Shown here: positions 17,492 to 25,843 of the stretch, piece by piece
Layout of the letters: each line of letters opens with the position of its first letter
Position numbering within the stretch: the first letter of the stretch is position 1
Source of the DNA: Evansella clarkii
Lineage (GTDB): Bacteria; Bacillota; Bacilli; Bacillales; Salisediminibacteriaceae
Assembly (NCBI RefSeq): GCF_002019695.1
Contig: NZ_KV917376.1
Location: 2,782,670-2,846,669, forward strand
Reading direction: 5' to 3'
Length of the DNA stretch: 64,000 nt
The notes under the pieces: model-generated
What the model saw: only the letters and a program-made list of their open reading frames with translations
Told to the model about the DNA's origin: nothing
The model's database searches: none
Made by a program: the position numbers and the translations under genes

Positions 17492-18691
17492 ATGAGAGCA
17501 GTTATATACTTACTTGTAATGATTACAGCAGTCTACGCCTTCTTTGTATACATAAACAACGGGTCAATAGAAGAACAGCTTGACAGACTGGATATTGTTT
17601 TAATCGAAAATCACGATAATGAAAATACCCCGGGACAGGCTCAGGAGGAAAATGGAGATGAACCGACAGATCACGGGGATGAAGCACTTGAACCTGATAA
17701 TAATACTGAGCTGGCTCTTGAAGAAAATAATGAAGAACTAAGGGAAGAGCGAAATAACACGGAGACGGAGTCTGAACAGGTTGAATCACCGGAAAGCGAC
17801 GACAATTCCACTGATCCTGTGAAGCTGCATAATCTAATTGGAGAGGACAGCAGTGAAGTAATAGAATTGTACGGAAAACCAGACAGAGTAGACCTGTCAC
17901 AGTATGGATATGACTGGTGGATATACAGAGATACTCCCTATCTTCAGATAGGGGTGAAGGAGGGTAAGATAGTTACTGTTTTTACAAATGATCCGGAAGC
18001 TGAGACAGAATTATTGAACGTTGGGGATACTGCAGCCATTGCTGAAGAGGAATTTACATTCGAAGATACAGTATCGTTAAGTGGATCATTTACTTCTTAC
18101 CAATTTGAGCTTACTGCTGAGGATTTAGAAATGAGGCCGCTTGCAGAACTTGACGGTGTCTGGATGCAGCTGTATGTTGATAATTTTGAAAGAACAATTT
18201 CTGCAGTCAGATATATGGATCAGGAAACTTTGCTGCTTCACCGCCCATATTCTATTGTTTACAGGGGGGAATTACCTCTGCCTGACGAGTTGTCTGATGA
18301 AGAGTGGGCGGAAGTTCAGGAGGGGCAGGCAAGGCAGATTTTTGACTCAACGAATAAAATACGGGAGCGGCATGGGCTGACTGAGCTTGAATGGGAGGAC
18401 GACACAGCCTATGTTGCTTATCTCCACAGTAAAGATATGTTCGAGGACGAATATTTCTCTCATACTTCTCCAAATTATGGTGAGTTACAGCACAGGCTTG
18501 AAGCTGGGGAAGTAAATTTCTGGACGGCAGCTGAAAATATTGCAGCTGGCTATGTAGATGGATTAGCAGCTGTTGAGGGATGGCTGAATAGTGAAGGCCA
18601 CAGGGTAAATCTCCTTAATGAAGAATTTACCCACCTCGGTGTCGGTGTATATCAGGATTTTTACACCCAAAATTTCCTGGTTCCCCGTTAA
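17492..18691 (+). CDS. ylbC: CAP/SCP-domain protein YlbC
   Basis: 399 residues, longer than B. subtilis YlbC (about 346) because of an acidic linker. An N-terminal hydrophobic segment (3-17) is a membrane anchor or signal peptide, followed by a Glu/Asp/Asn-rich stretch (about 30-108). Next come a CAP-associated N-terminal domain (LIGEDSSEVIELYGKPDRVD, about 114-250) and a C-terminal CAP (SCP/PR1) domain (about 280-399) with HSKDMFEDEYFSHTSP, AENIAAGY and GWLNSEGHRVNLL signatures. Extracytoplasmic; CAP proteins of bacilli are often spore or cell-surface proteins, but the activity is unknown. Confidence 0.9.
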   Translation: MRAVIYLLVMITAVYAFFVYINNGSIEEQLDRLDIVLIENHDNENTPGQAQEENGDEPTDHGDEALEPDNNTELALEENNEELREERNNTETESEQVESPESDDNSTDPVKLHNLIGEDSSEVIELYGKPDRVDLSQYGYDWWIYRDTPYLQIGVKEGKIVTVFTNDPEAETELLNVGDTAAIAEEEFTFEDTVSLSGSFTSYQFELTAEDLEMRPLAELDGVWMQLYVDNFERTISAVRYMDQETLLLHRPYSIVYRGELPLPDELSDEEWAEVQEGQARQIFDSTNKIRERHGLTELEWEDDTAYVAYLHSKDMFEDEYFSHTSPNYGELQHRLEAGEVNFWTAAENIAAGYVDGLAAVEGWLNSEGHRVNLLNEEFTHLGVGVYQDFYTQNFLVPR

Positions 18692-18714
18692 ATTGGGCGC
18701 ACCTATATGCTGAG

Positions 18715-18750
18715 AACCGGTATGATGTAGTATGAATATACTGGTTTTTT
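18715..18750 (+). terminator. Rho-independent terminator after ylbC
   Basis: AACCGGTAT (18715-18723) pairs with ATACTGGTT (18738-18746), one G-U pair, followed by T's. Confidence 0.7.
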
Positions 18751-18769
18751 GACTAAGAGGTGGTATAAA

Positions 18770-19213
18770 GTGGGCAAGTCAATCCATCCGGACATTAAGA
18801 AGTTTAAGCTGTTCGTCAAGAATCATCCTTACGTATTAAGAGATGTGAAAGCAGGAGAAAAAAGCCTCCAGGATCTTTATGAGGAATGGGCACTGTTTGG
18901 TGAAGAGGACGATATTTGGGAAACTTACAAAACGGATGAGGATGATCAACAGGAAGAAGAGAAAGAGAGCAATGAAGCTGGAGATGAGACAGAAGCAGAA
19001 GAGGAAGAAACTGGCGGTGAAAAAAAGACTGCCCAGGATTTATTATCTATGCTAAAAAAAATGAACCTTAATGACCTCCAGGGCCATCTTTCTCAGTTCA
19101 GCGGCGTTCTCGCATCCGTTCAGGAGCTTTTGGAACAATTCAGGCCGGGGCCCCCTTCCCAGAATAGTGGAGGCGGGGAACAAAGGCAGCCGTTTTCTTA
19201 CACGGACGATTAA
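18770..19213 (+). CDS. ylbD: YlbD-type putative spore coat protein
   Basis: 147 residues from GTG 18770 (AAGAGGTGG six bases upstream). The N-terminus KSIHPDIKKFKLFVKNHPYV is the conserved YlbD-coat family signature. The middle is a Glu-rich acidic stretch (about 54-82) and the C-terminus is a helical segment ending in a Gly/Pro/Ser-rich tail. The B. subtilis homologue is a putative coat-associated protein. It is 21 bp before ylbE and probably co-transcribed with it. Confidence 0.85.
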   Translation: MGKSIHPDIKKFKLFVKNHPYVLRDVKAGEKSLQDLYEEWALFGEEDDIWETYKTDEDDQQEEEKESNEAGDETEAEEEETGGEKKTAQDLLSMLKKMNLNDLQGHLSQFSGVLASVQELLEQFRPGPPSQNSGGGEQRQPFSYTDD

Positions 19214-19234
19214 CCAAGGGGAGGTAGCGCGCTG

Positions 19235-19474
19235 GTGAGGAGCGATGTTCTTCAGTACATCCGCAGCAAGCCTGAGCTTCACAAGTATTTAAGATATAAG
19301 CCTTACTGGTACCGGAAGCTGGGCAGAGACCCGGGGTTAATTTCCGAAATGGAGAAGGAAGCGAAATACTTCTTTGGTAAGACGTTCCCTCAGCGGATGG
19401 ACCGGCTGAATAATAATATGAATATGGCGATGATGTTCCTTGAAATGATGCGAGGGTTTGCAGCACCTAAGTAG
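19235..19474 (+). CDS. ylbE: YlbE-like protein
   Basis: 79 residues, exactly the B. subtilis YlbE length, GTG start with GGGGAGG nine bases upstream. Contains the conserved SDVLQYIRSKPELHKYLRYK N-terminus and WYRKLGRDP motif of the YlbE-like family; function unknown. It ends with helices rich in Met. The stop overlaps the start of the terminator stem. In B. subtilis ylbF follows directly; here the XPB module intervenes. Confidence 0.88.
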   Translation: MRSDVLQYIRSKPELHKYLRYKPYWYRKLGRDPGLISEMEKEAKYFFGKTFPQRMDRLNNNMNMAMMFLEMMRGFAAPK

Positions 19475-19497
19475 GAGGTTTTCCTCCTGCTTTTTTT
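19471..19497 (+). terminator. Rho-independent terminator after ylbE
   Basis: GTAGGAGG (19471-19478) / CCTCCTGC (19483-19490), 4-nt loop, seven T's. Confidence 0.88.
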
Positions 19498-19531
19498 GTG
19501 TTTATAAAGGGGAGCGTAACGTGTCCCCGAG

Positions 19532-19557
19532 GTTCCAGGAACCGGTGTTCCTGGAAC
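19532..19557. repeat. GTTCCAGGAAC inverted repeat
   Basis: Perfect 11-bp hairpin GTTCCAGGAAC (19532-19542), loop CGGT, GTTCCTGGAAC (19547-19557). Related words (GGTGCCAGG, GGAACCCAGTGTACCTGGCAC) follow to about 19660. The whole of 19498-19750 before the helicase gene is gene-free. Confidence 0.65.
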
Positions 19558-19767
19558 GAAGGTGCCAGGATGAACCGGCGAGTATACGCGCGAAAACGTG
19601 TTGAAAAGGGAGCACATAAAACGAGCCCGGAGGTATCTGGAACCCAGTGTACCTGGCACTAATAGCTTGCCAATCAACAAAGCACCATGAAAAAATAACA
19701 GACTCTGCAAATAAATGAATATCCTTCCTTCTGAATTGAGAAATTAACAGATAAGGAGGGGATTCAC

Positions 19768-21429
19768 ATGCATAATACTGAATACGGAAAGCCATTAACT
19801 ATACAGGATAACGGAATAATTTTTCTGAGGCCCAGCCACCCTGAAAGCAGAATCGTTCAGCCTTTTCTCAGTCAGTTCTCACAATTAATTAAAACCCCTG
19901 AAGGGCTTCATATATATAAACTCTCTTCATTTTCTGTCTGGTACGCTTTAGAACTTGGAATAACAATTACTGAAATAACCAACTTTCTGGCGGCTTTTTC
20001 GCAAGGAGAAATTCCAGAAAAAATCATTCAGCTGCTTGGCCAGTGGGGTGAGAGGGCGGGGGTTCTGAGTATGAAGAGTCTTTCAAAGCGAGGCCCATGC
20101 CTTGTATCGGCTAAAGATGAGCTTCTCGAAAAACTATTTCCGGAAAGAAAGAGTGAAGTTTTTACATGTGAGTCAGGCGAAGCTTTGACTGTTTCTTCTG
20201 AGGAAAGAGGAGAATTAAAAAGAATCCTAATGGAAGAAGGTTACCCTGTAGCTGATCATCTTGGGATAGATAAAGGAGAACGGCTGAAGTTTAAATTTCA
20301 GGAGGAGATTAACTTGCGTCCGTATCAGACGGAAGCAGCAGAGGCATTTCTGAGAAATAATGGAGGTAATGGGTTTATCATCCTTCCGTGTGGCTCGGGA
20401 AAGACAGTAACTGGTCTGGGTATTATGGAAAAAGTGAAAGAAGCCACGTTGATTATAGTGCCGAATGAAACAGCGCTCCGGCAGTGGAGAAGGGAACTTC
20501 TTGAAAAGACTACGTTAACTGACAAGGAAGTTGGAATTTATACAAGTGAAAGGAAAGAAGATAAGCCAGTTACGATTACTACGTATCAGATGCTGACTTA
20601 CCGAAATCCACGGACTGGTAAATTTCCCCACTTCCAGCTTTTTTATGAAAGAAACTGGGGCCTGGTCATTTATGATGAAGTACATTTACTTCCTGCTCCT
20701 TTGTTTCGTATTGTTTCAAATCTTCAGGGGAAAAGGCGGGTGGGATTAACTGCGACTTTTGTGAGAGAAGATGGTAAGGAAAGAGATATTTACAGTCTTG
20801 TAGGGCCAAAAAAGTTTGAAATCAGCATGAAGGAACTGGAAAATAACGGCTGGATAGCACAACCTGTATGCAGGGAAATTAAAGTACCTTTTTCAGAAGA
20901 GCAATGGGAGAACTATTTGAAACTGAAGAAACGGGAACGGTTCCGCTATGCCAGCGAAAATGAGCGGAAATTGGCTGTCCTTGAACAGTTAATAAAGAAA
21001 CACAGAAATAGTCAGCTCCTTATTATCGGGCAGTATATCGCTCAGCTGCGGCGAATTGCCGAGCAATTTCAACTCCCGCTGTTAACAGGGCAGATGAAGC
21101 AGGCTGAGAGAGATCAGCTGTATACCAGGTTCAGACATGGTGAAGTTCAGGCACTTGTTCTCAGCCGTGTAGCGAACCTGGCTGTGGATCTCCCGGATGC
21201 ACAGATTGCTATACAGGTGTCAGGAACTTATGGATCCAGGCAGGAAGAAGCCCAGCGAATTGGACGGCTGCTTCGTCCTAAGAAAGACCAGGAACCTGTA
21301 GTTTTCTATTCCCTGGTTACCCCTTCCACTCAGGAAGAAGATGTCGCCAGTCACCGGCAGCTTTTTATGGCAGAGCAGGGATATATCTATGAAAAGGAGG
21401 AATGGAGCCAATGTTCTATGCTGAGCTGA
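19768..21429 (+). CDS. XPB/Rad25-type superfamily 2 DNA helicase
   Basis: 553 residues; ATAAGGAGGGG precedes the ATG. A family-specific N-terminal region (about 1-170) is followed by RecA-like lobe 1 with Q-like LRPYQTEAAEAF, motif I PCGSGKT, motif II YDEVH, motif III LTATF. Then comes the XPB hallmark R-E-D motif (FVREDGKERDIYSLVGPKKFE), and lobe 2 ends with motif VI QRIGRLLRP. XPB helicases open DNA in repair and transcription; bacterial ones are found patchily. B. subtilis has no such gene here, so this is an accessory insertion. It overlaps the next gene, which indicates a shared transcript and partnership. Confidence 0.9.
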   Translation: MHNTEYGKPLTIQDNGIIFLRPSHPESRIVQPFLSQFSQLIKTPEGLHIYKLSSFSVWYALELGITITEITNFLAAFSQGEIPEKIIQLLGQWGERAGVLSMKSLSKRGPCLVSAKDELLEKLFPERKSEVFTCESGEALTVSSEERGELKRILMEEGYPVADHLGIDKGERLKFKFQEEINLRPYQTEAAEAFLRNNGGNGFIILPCGSGKTVTGLGIMEKVKEATLIIVPNETALRQWRRELLEKTTLTDKEVGIYTSERKEDKPVTITTYQMLTYRNPRTGKFPHFQLFYERNWGLVIYDEVHLLPAPLFRIVSNLQGKRRVGLTATFVREDGKERDIYSLVGPKKFEISMKELENNGWIAQPVCREIKVPFSEEQWENYLKLKKRERFRYASENERKLAVLEQLIKKHRNSQLLIIGQYIAQLRRIAEQFQLPLLTGQMKQAERDQLYTRFRHGEVQALVLSRVANLAVDLPDAQIAIQVSGTYGSRQEEAQRIGRLLRPKKDQEPVVFYSLVTPSTQEEDVASHRQLFMAEQGYIYEKEEWSQCSMLS

Positions 21430-22952
21430 GTAATAACATAGAGAGCGCTTATGCAGCTGAAGAAAAATGGGGGAACATACCTGACTATGAAAGAAAAGTA
21501 TTAAGATGGCTGGCAACGCTGCCGGACTTGGATAGAAAAATTGTTGATAAAACAGGAAGTGCTGTACACGGCCCTTACAGATATCATCAGGCATTGTGCC
21601 GGCTTATACAATCAGAATGTATTTACCTGCTGAAAACAGAGGGAGCGGAGTATTATTGTATACCAAGGGAACTGGACCATTATATTTTTAACCAATTTTT
21701 CAGTTGGGAAAAGCCTTCCGCAAATACTGTTTACTTTGATATTACTTCCTTTTTGTTTAACTTCCTGCTTTTTGTCAGCCGCCGTATCGGATCGGAACAT
21801 AAACGAAGTCCCGATAATAACAGAGGGCTTATTTTTAATGAATTTGACAGCGTTTTTTCTGAAGAGTTGAAAGAGATCAGCAGAGACCCCGGTAAGCTGA
21901 TTCAATATTTACGGTTTGGACCTGATAGTATTGCTGAGCACTTTGCAGGAATTTACCTGCGGGAAAAGGCTGTAAAAAAAGATATGAATGTAAAGCCTTT
22001 GCTGTATGGGAACGAAGCACCGGCCTCCCTATTCAGATCGTGCGGGGAGTTAACAGAGCTTCCTTTTTTCACATCTGTTATGCCTGAGGCAGCACTGCAC
22101 ATGTTCCGGAATTATTTCGACAGTTCTGTTAAGGGGATTCCTCTGCCTGACAATGAATGGCTGTTCCCACTAAATACAGAACCATCACATTTATTTATAC
22201 TTCTAACCTTCAGCGATTTGGTAAGTACAGGCCAGATGCTGCATATAAAGTTTACCGAGAGCAGTATAAAGGAAGGTGAGAGGGTGTTTACGGACCCATC
22301 CCCATTCTGGAATGAGATCCTCAGTAGTTTTGCTTATGACAAGGCTGTACTGGACGAACTGGAGAGACTGGCTAAAAAGAACGCATCAGTAGTAAATAAA
22401 GGTTCATTTGTTTATTTTAAAATAAATTCTTCCTCTATGAGGAATACGCTCATGAAAAAGGCAGTTATGAATGTGGGCAAGGAGTTCGTTATTCAAGCTG
22501 AGGAAGGTATTTTTATCGCCGCAGAAAAAGCAGCAGTATGGGAGGAATATCTGGAACAGGAAGACATCTCCTTTACCTGCGACAGAATAGAAGAGGCTGC
22601 AGAGCGAAAAGAGCTGGAAAAACCCTTTACAGCAGGCAAATATGAAGATGTTCAGCTTGACGAGTGGAAGGGAGCCAGACGGATTCCGGAAGCCTCTTTC
22701 AAACTCACAAGTTACCGTGAGAATATGAAAGCGAGGATGATCCGCCAAAGCCAGGCGTTAAAACTTCCGGTCATTATCGAATTAAGCGATGGTTCGCAGA
22801 TTGTCGAGGAAGTAAAAACATTAAAGTACCAGACGGAAGAAGCCGGGATTGAAACATACAGCGGAAGGAGTCTTTCTCTGGCCCATATACAGCGGCTGGC
22901 TATTACACATCCAGGAAGTGAAGAAACTGGAGAAAACCTCAGGAGTAATTAG
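21411..22952 (+). CDS. Helicase-associated protein, partner of the XPB helicase
   Basis: 513 residues from ATG 21411 (AGGAGG 10 nt upstream; ATG 21402 would be only 1 nt away). Overlaps the helicase gene by 19 nt. I do not recognise a catalytic motif. The N-terminal 90 residues look like a winged helix (YERKVLRWLATLPDLDRKIV ... RLIQSECIYLLK). The last 50 residues resemble a small beta-barrel of WYL/Sm type (VIIELSDGSQIVEEV ... LSLAHIQRLAI). Bacterial XPB genes are commonly paired with helicase-associated proteins carrying an XPB/Ssl2 N-terminal-like domain, and archaeal XPB with the nuclease Bax1; the first is the better analogy. Function inferred from context only. Confidence 0.6.
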   Translation: MFYAELSNNIESAYAAEEKWGNIPDYERKVLRWLATLPDLDRKIVDKTGSAVHGPYRYHQALCRLIQSECIYLLKTEGAEYYCIPRELDHYIFNQFFSWEKPSANTVYFDITSFLFNFLLFVSRRIGSEHKRSPDNNRGLIFNEFDSVFSEELKEISRDPGKLIQYLRFGPDSIAEHFAGIYLREKAVKKDMNVKPLLYGNEAPASLFRSCGELTELPFFTSVMPEAALHMFRNYFDSSVKGIPLPDNEWLFPLNTEPSHLFILLTFSDLVSTGQMLHIKFTESSIKEGERVFTDPSPFWNEILSSFAYDKAVLDELERLAKKNASVVNKGSFVYFKINSSSMRNTLMKKAVMNVGKEFVIQAEEGIFIAAEKAAVWEEYLEQEDISFTCDRIEEAAERKELEKPFTAGKYEDVQLDEWKGARRIPEASFKLTSYRENMKARMIRQSQALKLPVIIELSDGSQIVEEVKTLKYQTEEAGIETYSGRSLSLAHIQRLAITHPGSEETGENLRSN

Positions 22953-22998
22953 TGATTGCTGTAAATTCATGTTATAATGCAATTGTGGAGGTGATGGT

Positions 22999-23439
22999 GT
23001 GATCACATCAATGACAAATGCAGATATACTTGAGGAAACTTATTCCTTTGGCGAGATAATTACTTCTTCTGAAGTATTCCATATATATATGAAAGCAAAG
23101 CAGCAGCTTGAGCAGGATAAAGAGGCTCAGGAGATGATCGGAAATTTCCGGCATCTGAAGGAAAAATACGATGAAGTTCAGAGATTCGGAAAATACCATC
23201 CTGATTTCAAAACCGTTACTAAGGATGTCAGGGAAGCAAAAAGACAGCTGGACACCCACCCATCCATCGCTGATTTTAAAAAAGCGGAGAAGGAACTGGA
23301 GCAGCTCCTGGGCGAGGTTAGTATGATTATTGCAGATGCTGTCTCTCCAAACATTAAAGTACCATCTGGTAATCCTTTCTTTGATCAGGGAGGCTGTGGA
23401 GGCGGCTGCGGCAGCGGAGGCAGCTGCGGTTGCAGCTAA
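22999..23439 (+). CDS. ylbF: RicF / YlbF regulator
   Basis: 146 residues from GTG 22999 (GGAGGTG upstream; ATG 23011 is too far from it). All-helical YlbF/YmcA family domain (about 5-115) followed by a Gly-rich tail with five Cys (GCGGGCGSGGSCGCS near the end). In B. subtilis YlbF (RicF) joins YmcA (RicA) and YaaT (RicT) in an Fe-S-carrying complex that promotes RNase Y-dependent mRNA maturation and influences competence, sporulation and biofilm formation. The Cys tail is consistent with Fe-S binding. ylbG follows. Confidence 0.92.
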   Translation: MITSMTNADILEETYSFGEIITSSEVFHIYMKAKQQLEQDKEAQEMIGNFRHLKEKYDEVQRFGKYHPDFKTVTKDVREAKRQLDTHPSIADFKKAEKELEQLLGEVSMIIADAVSPNIKVPSGNPFFDQGGCGGGCGSGGSCGCS

Positions 23440-23516
23440 TACAGGCGGGAGTTTGTAAAAACTTCTAAATTATGCTAGTATTATTGAATATTAAGAAAAT
23501 TAAAGGGGACATACCA

Positions 23517-23792
23517 ATGGTTGCAAACCGGGTTGGCTTAGCTGTGTGGATACAGTCTTTAAAACAAGTCAAACAGCTCAGAAAATATGGAAATATACAT
23601 TATGTCTCAAAAAAGATGAAATATGTAGTAATGTATTGTGATGAAGATCGGTCAGAGCAAACGATGGAAAAACTCCGTTCCCTTCATTTCGTAAAAGAAG
23701 TTTCCATATCTATGAGACCATGGATAAAAACAGAGTACCAGAACTCTGTACCTGAAAAAGAAAAAGAATTTGATTACAAAATGGGAATTTAA
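23517..23792 (+). CDS. ylbG: YlbG, UPF0298 family
   Basis: 91 residues from ATG 23517 with AAAGGGGAC upstream; an earlier ATG at 23472 lacks a ribosome site. Conserved small protein of the DUF2129/UPF0298 family, beginning MVANRVGLAVWIQSLKQVKQ with YVSKKMKYVVMY. Found beside ylbF throughout the bacilli; function unknown. The terminator stem starts at the stop codon. Confidence 0.9.
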   Translation: MVANRVGLAVWIQSLKQVKQLRKYGNIHYVSKKMKYVVMYCDEDRSEQTMEKLRSLHFVKEVSISMRPWIKTEYQNSVPEKEKEFDYKMGI

Positions 23793-23819
23793 GCTTTCAA
23801 CTCTGTTGGAAGCTTTTTT
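23791..23819 (+). terminator. Rho-independent terminator after ylbG
   Basis: AAGCTTTCAAC (23791-23801) / GTTGGAAGCTT (23805-23815), one wobble pair, T run. Confidence 0.88.
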
Positions 23820-23972
23820 CTGTTTCTGGTGAATCGATTTCCACCTCAGGCGGACGCGTTCTGCGGGCACGGCTTCAACTAATTTTTTCCGGCAGAACGC
23901 CGTCAAAAATGGTTTTTCAGCTTTTCATGCTATTCCCGCAGGAACGAGCATCTTCTTCACCGCAAATGCATC

Positions 23973-24289
23973 GAGTTGTCTCGACGGATATTCTACGGAG
24001 CTAAGCTGGCAAAACTCTTTTTGCGACGAGTAACCGCAGGAGCAAAACTCTTTTTGCGACGAGTAACCGCAGGAGCAAAACTCTTTTTGCGACGAGTAAC
24101 CGCAGGAGCAAAACTCTTTTTGCGACGAGTAACCGCAGGAGCAAAACTCTTTTTGCGACGAGTAACCGCAGGAGCAAAACTCTTTTTGCGACGAGTAACC
24201 GCAGGAGCAAAACTCTTTTTGCGACGAGTAACCGCAGGAGCAAAACTCTTTTTGCGACGAGTAACCGCAGGAGCAAAGGAAGAGACAGT
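23973..24289 (+). repeat. Dispersed repeat copy 2, interrupted by a 33-bp tandem array
   Basis: Left half 23973-24011 (GAGTTGTCTCGACGGATA ... CTGGCA) and right half about 24277-24289 (GGAAGAGACAGT) correspond to adjacent parts of the copies at 14823 and 59689. The 33-bp array lies between them. Upstream 23840-23970 is repeat-like gene-free DNA. Confidence 0.7.
24009..24272. repeat. 33-bp perfect tandem repeat, eight copies
   Basis: Eight apparently identical 33-bp units, each starting GCAAAACTCTTTTTGC and continuing GACGAGTAACCGCAGGA. The start of each unit is itself a short hairpin (GCAAAA/TTTTTGC). Because 33 is a multiple of three, both strands show long repetitive open frames that are not genes. 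No spacers, so not CRISPR. Confidence 0.95.
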
Positions 24290-24369
24290 CACCGTCTTAA
24301 GCTGCAATCCAAAAGTAATGATCGTCTTTTTTTTATTCAAAGCCTATATATGAAATTCAATCGGTTACC

Positions 24370-24401
24370 AAAAAAAATCCCGCAGCACTCATGTCTGCGG
24401 G
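24370..24401 (-). terminator. Terminator-like hairpin on the minus strand
   Basis: CCCGCAG (24379-24385) / CTGCGGG (24395-24401). Read on the minus strand it is followed by a run of eight T (24370-24377). No minus-strand gene is visible upstream of it, so its use is unclear. The stretch 24402-24690 holds nothing I can name. Confidence 0.4.
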
Positions 24402-24700
24402 CTGCCTTACAGCAGCTGAAAAAGGGTACGAAGGGTTCCCTTATTCGTTTCTGCCAAGGCTATGGGAGAGGAGAAACCGGAGGAAGAACTTATGGGGAAA
24501 CGTAAGTCTTCTCCGCGGTTGTCAGCAACAAATATTGTTGCTACCTTTATTATGGACCAGTTATGTGAGATTATACCTCCTGCGAAACAGTAAGAATCTT
24601 CAAATCATTTTTCCTTTTCCCTTCTATAATTTCACGTTTTTCTTTTTTTATGGTAGGATATTAAGGGCGAAAAGCAAAAAAATTACCAGGGTGAAAACAA

Positions 24701-25258
24701 ATGAGGGTAATAAGCGGAAAATATAAAGGTCTGCATATAAAAGCAGTTCCTGGCCAGTCAACAAGGCCAACAACAGATAAAGTAAAAGAGGCTATCTTCA
24801 ATATGGCAGGACCTTATTTCGAGGGAGGAACAGTTCTTGATCTGTATGGAGGCAGCGGGGGTCTTGCCATTGAGGCATTAAGCAGAGGCATGGATGAAGC
24901 AGTGATTGTGGACCGGGATAAGAAAGCAGTGGAAACAATTTACTCTAATCTGAAAGCCTGCGGGATACCATCCGGGGAAGCGAGTGTCTTCAGGAACGAA
25001 GCTTCCAGGGCACTGAAAGCTCTTGTGAAAAGGGAAATCCAGTTTGATCTTATTTTTCTCGATCCTCCTTATCTGAAGCACAAACTCCCGGAAGAGCTGG
25101 AGTTTATCGGGAAGAACAATCTCAGCAGCAAAAACGGCACCATCGTCGTGGAGCACTCAGTACAGGTGGCTCTTGAAGACTCATACGAAACATTGTCTCT
25201 AACAAGAGAAGAACGATATGGCGATACAGTAATATCCATCTACAGGAATGAAGTTTAA
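24701..25258 (+). CDS. rsmD: 16S rRNA (guanine966-N2)-methyltransferase
   Basis: 185 residues, class I SAM-dependent methyltransferase. The N-terminus MRVISGKYKG and RPTTDKVKEAIFN are typical of RsmD (YlbH); the SAM loop is VLDLYGGSGGLAIEAL (about 47-62) and the catalytic motif is FLDPPYLK (about 119-126). It modifies G966 of 16S rRNA during 30S assembly. 21 bp upstream of coaD, the same arrangement as B. subtilis ylbH-coaD. Confidence 0.95.
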   Translation: MRVISGKYKGLHIKAVPGQSTRPTTDKVKEAIFNMAGPYFEGGTVLDLYGGSGGLAIEALSRGMDEAVIVDRDKKAVETIYSNLKACGIPSGEASVFRNEASRALKALVKREIQFDLIFLDPPYLKHKLPEELEFIGKNNLSSKNGTIVVEHSVQVALEDSYETLSLTREERYGDTVISIYRNEV

Positions 25259-25762
<504 letters not shown>

Positions 25763-25768
25763 GCATGT

Positions 25769-25796
25769 AAAAAGGCCGGGGTTTCCCGGCCTTTTT
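25769..25796. terminator. Bidirectional terminator between coaD and ylbJ
   Basis: Perfect 12-bp stem AAAAAGGCCGGG (25769-25780) / CCCGGCCTTTTT (25785-25796), 4-nt loop; serves the convergent genes. Confidence 0.92.
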
Positions 25797-25843
25797 GTAT
25801 ATTTCCAAGTATGGATAACAGGAATCCGGCCGCGCTGCATTAT

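Noticed and set aside
24009-24272. CRISPR array
   Set aside because: The units are directly adjacent with no unique spacers, and no cas genes are nearby.
23976-24353. Long open frame of repeated 11-residue units (and matching frames on the minus strand)
   Set aside because: It is created by the 33-bp tandem array, whose period is a multiple of three. There is no ribosome site and no codon-bias evidence.
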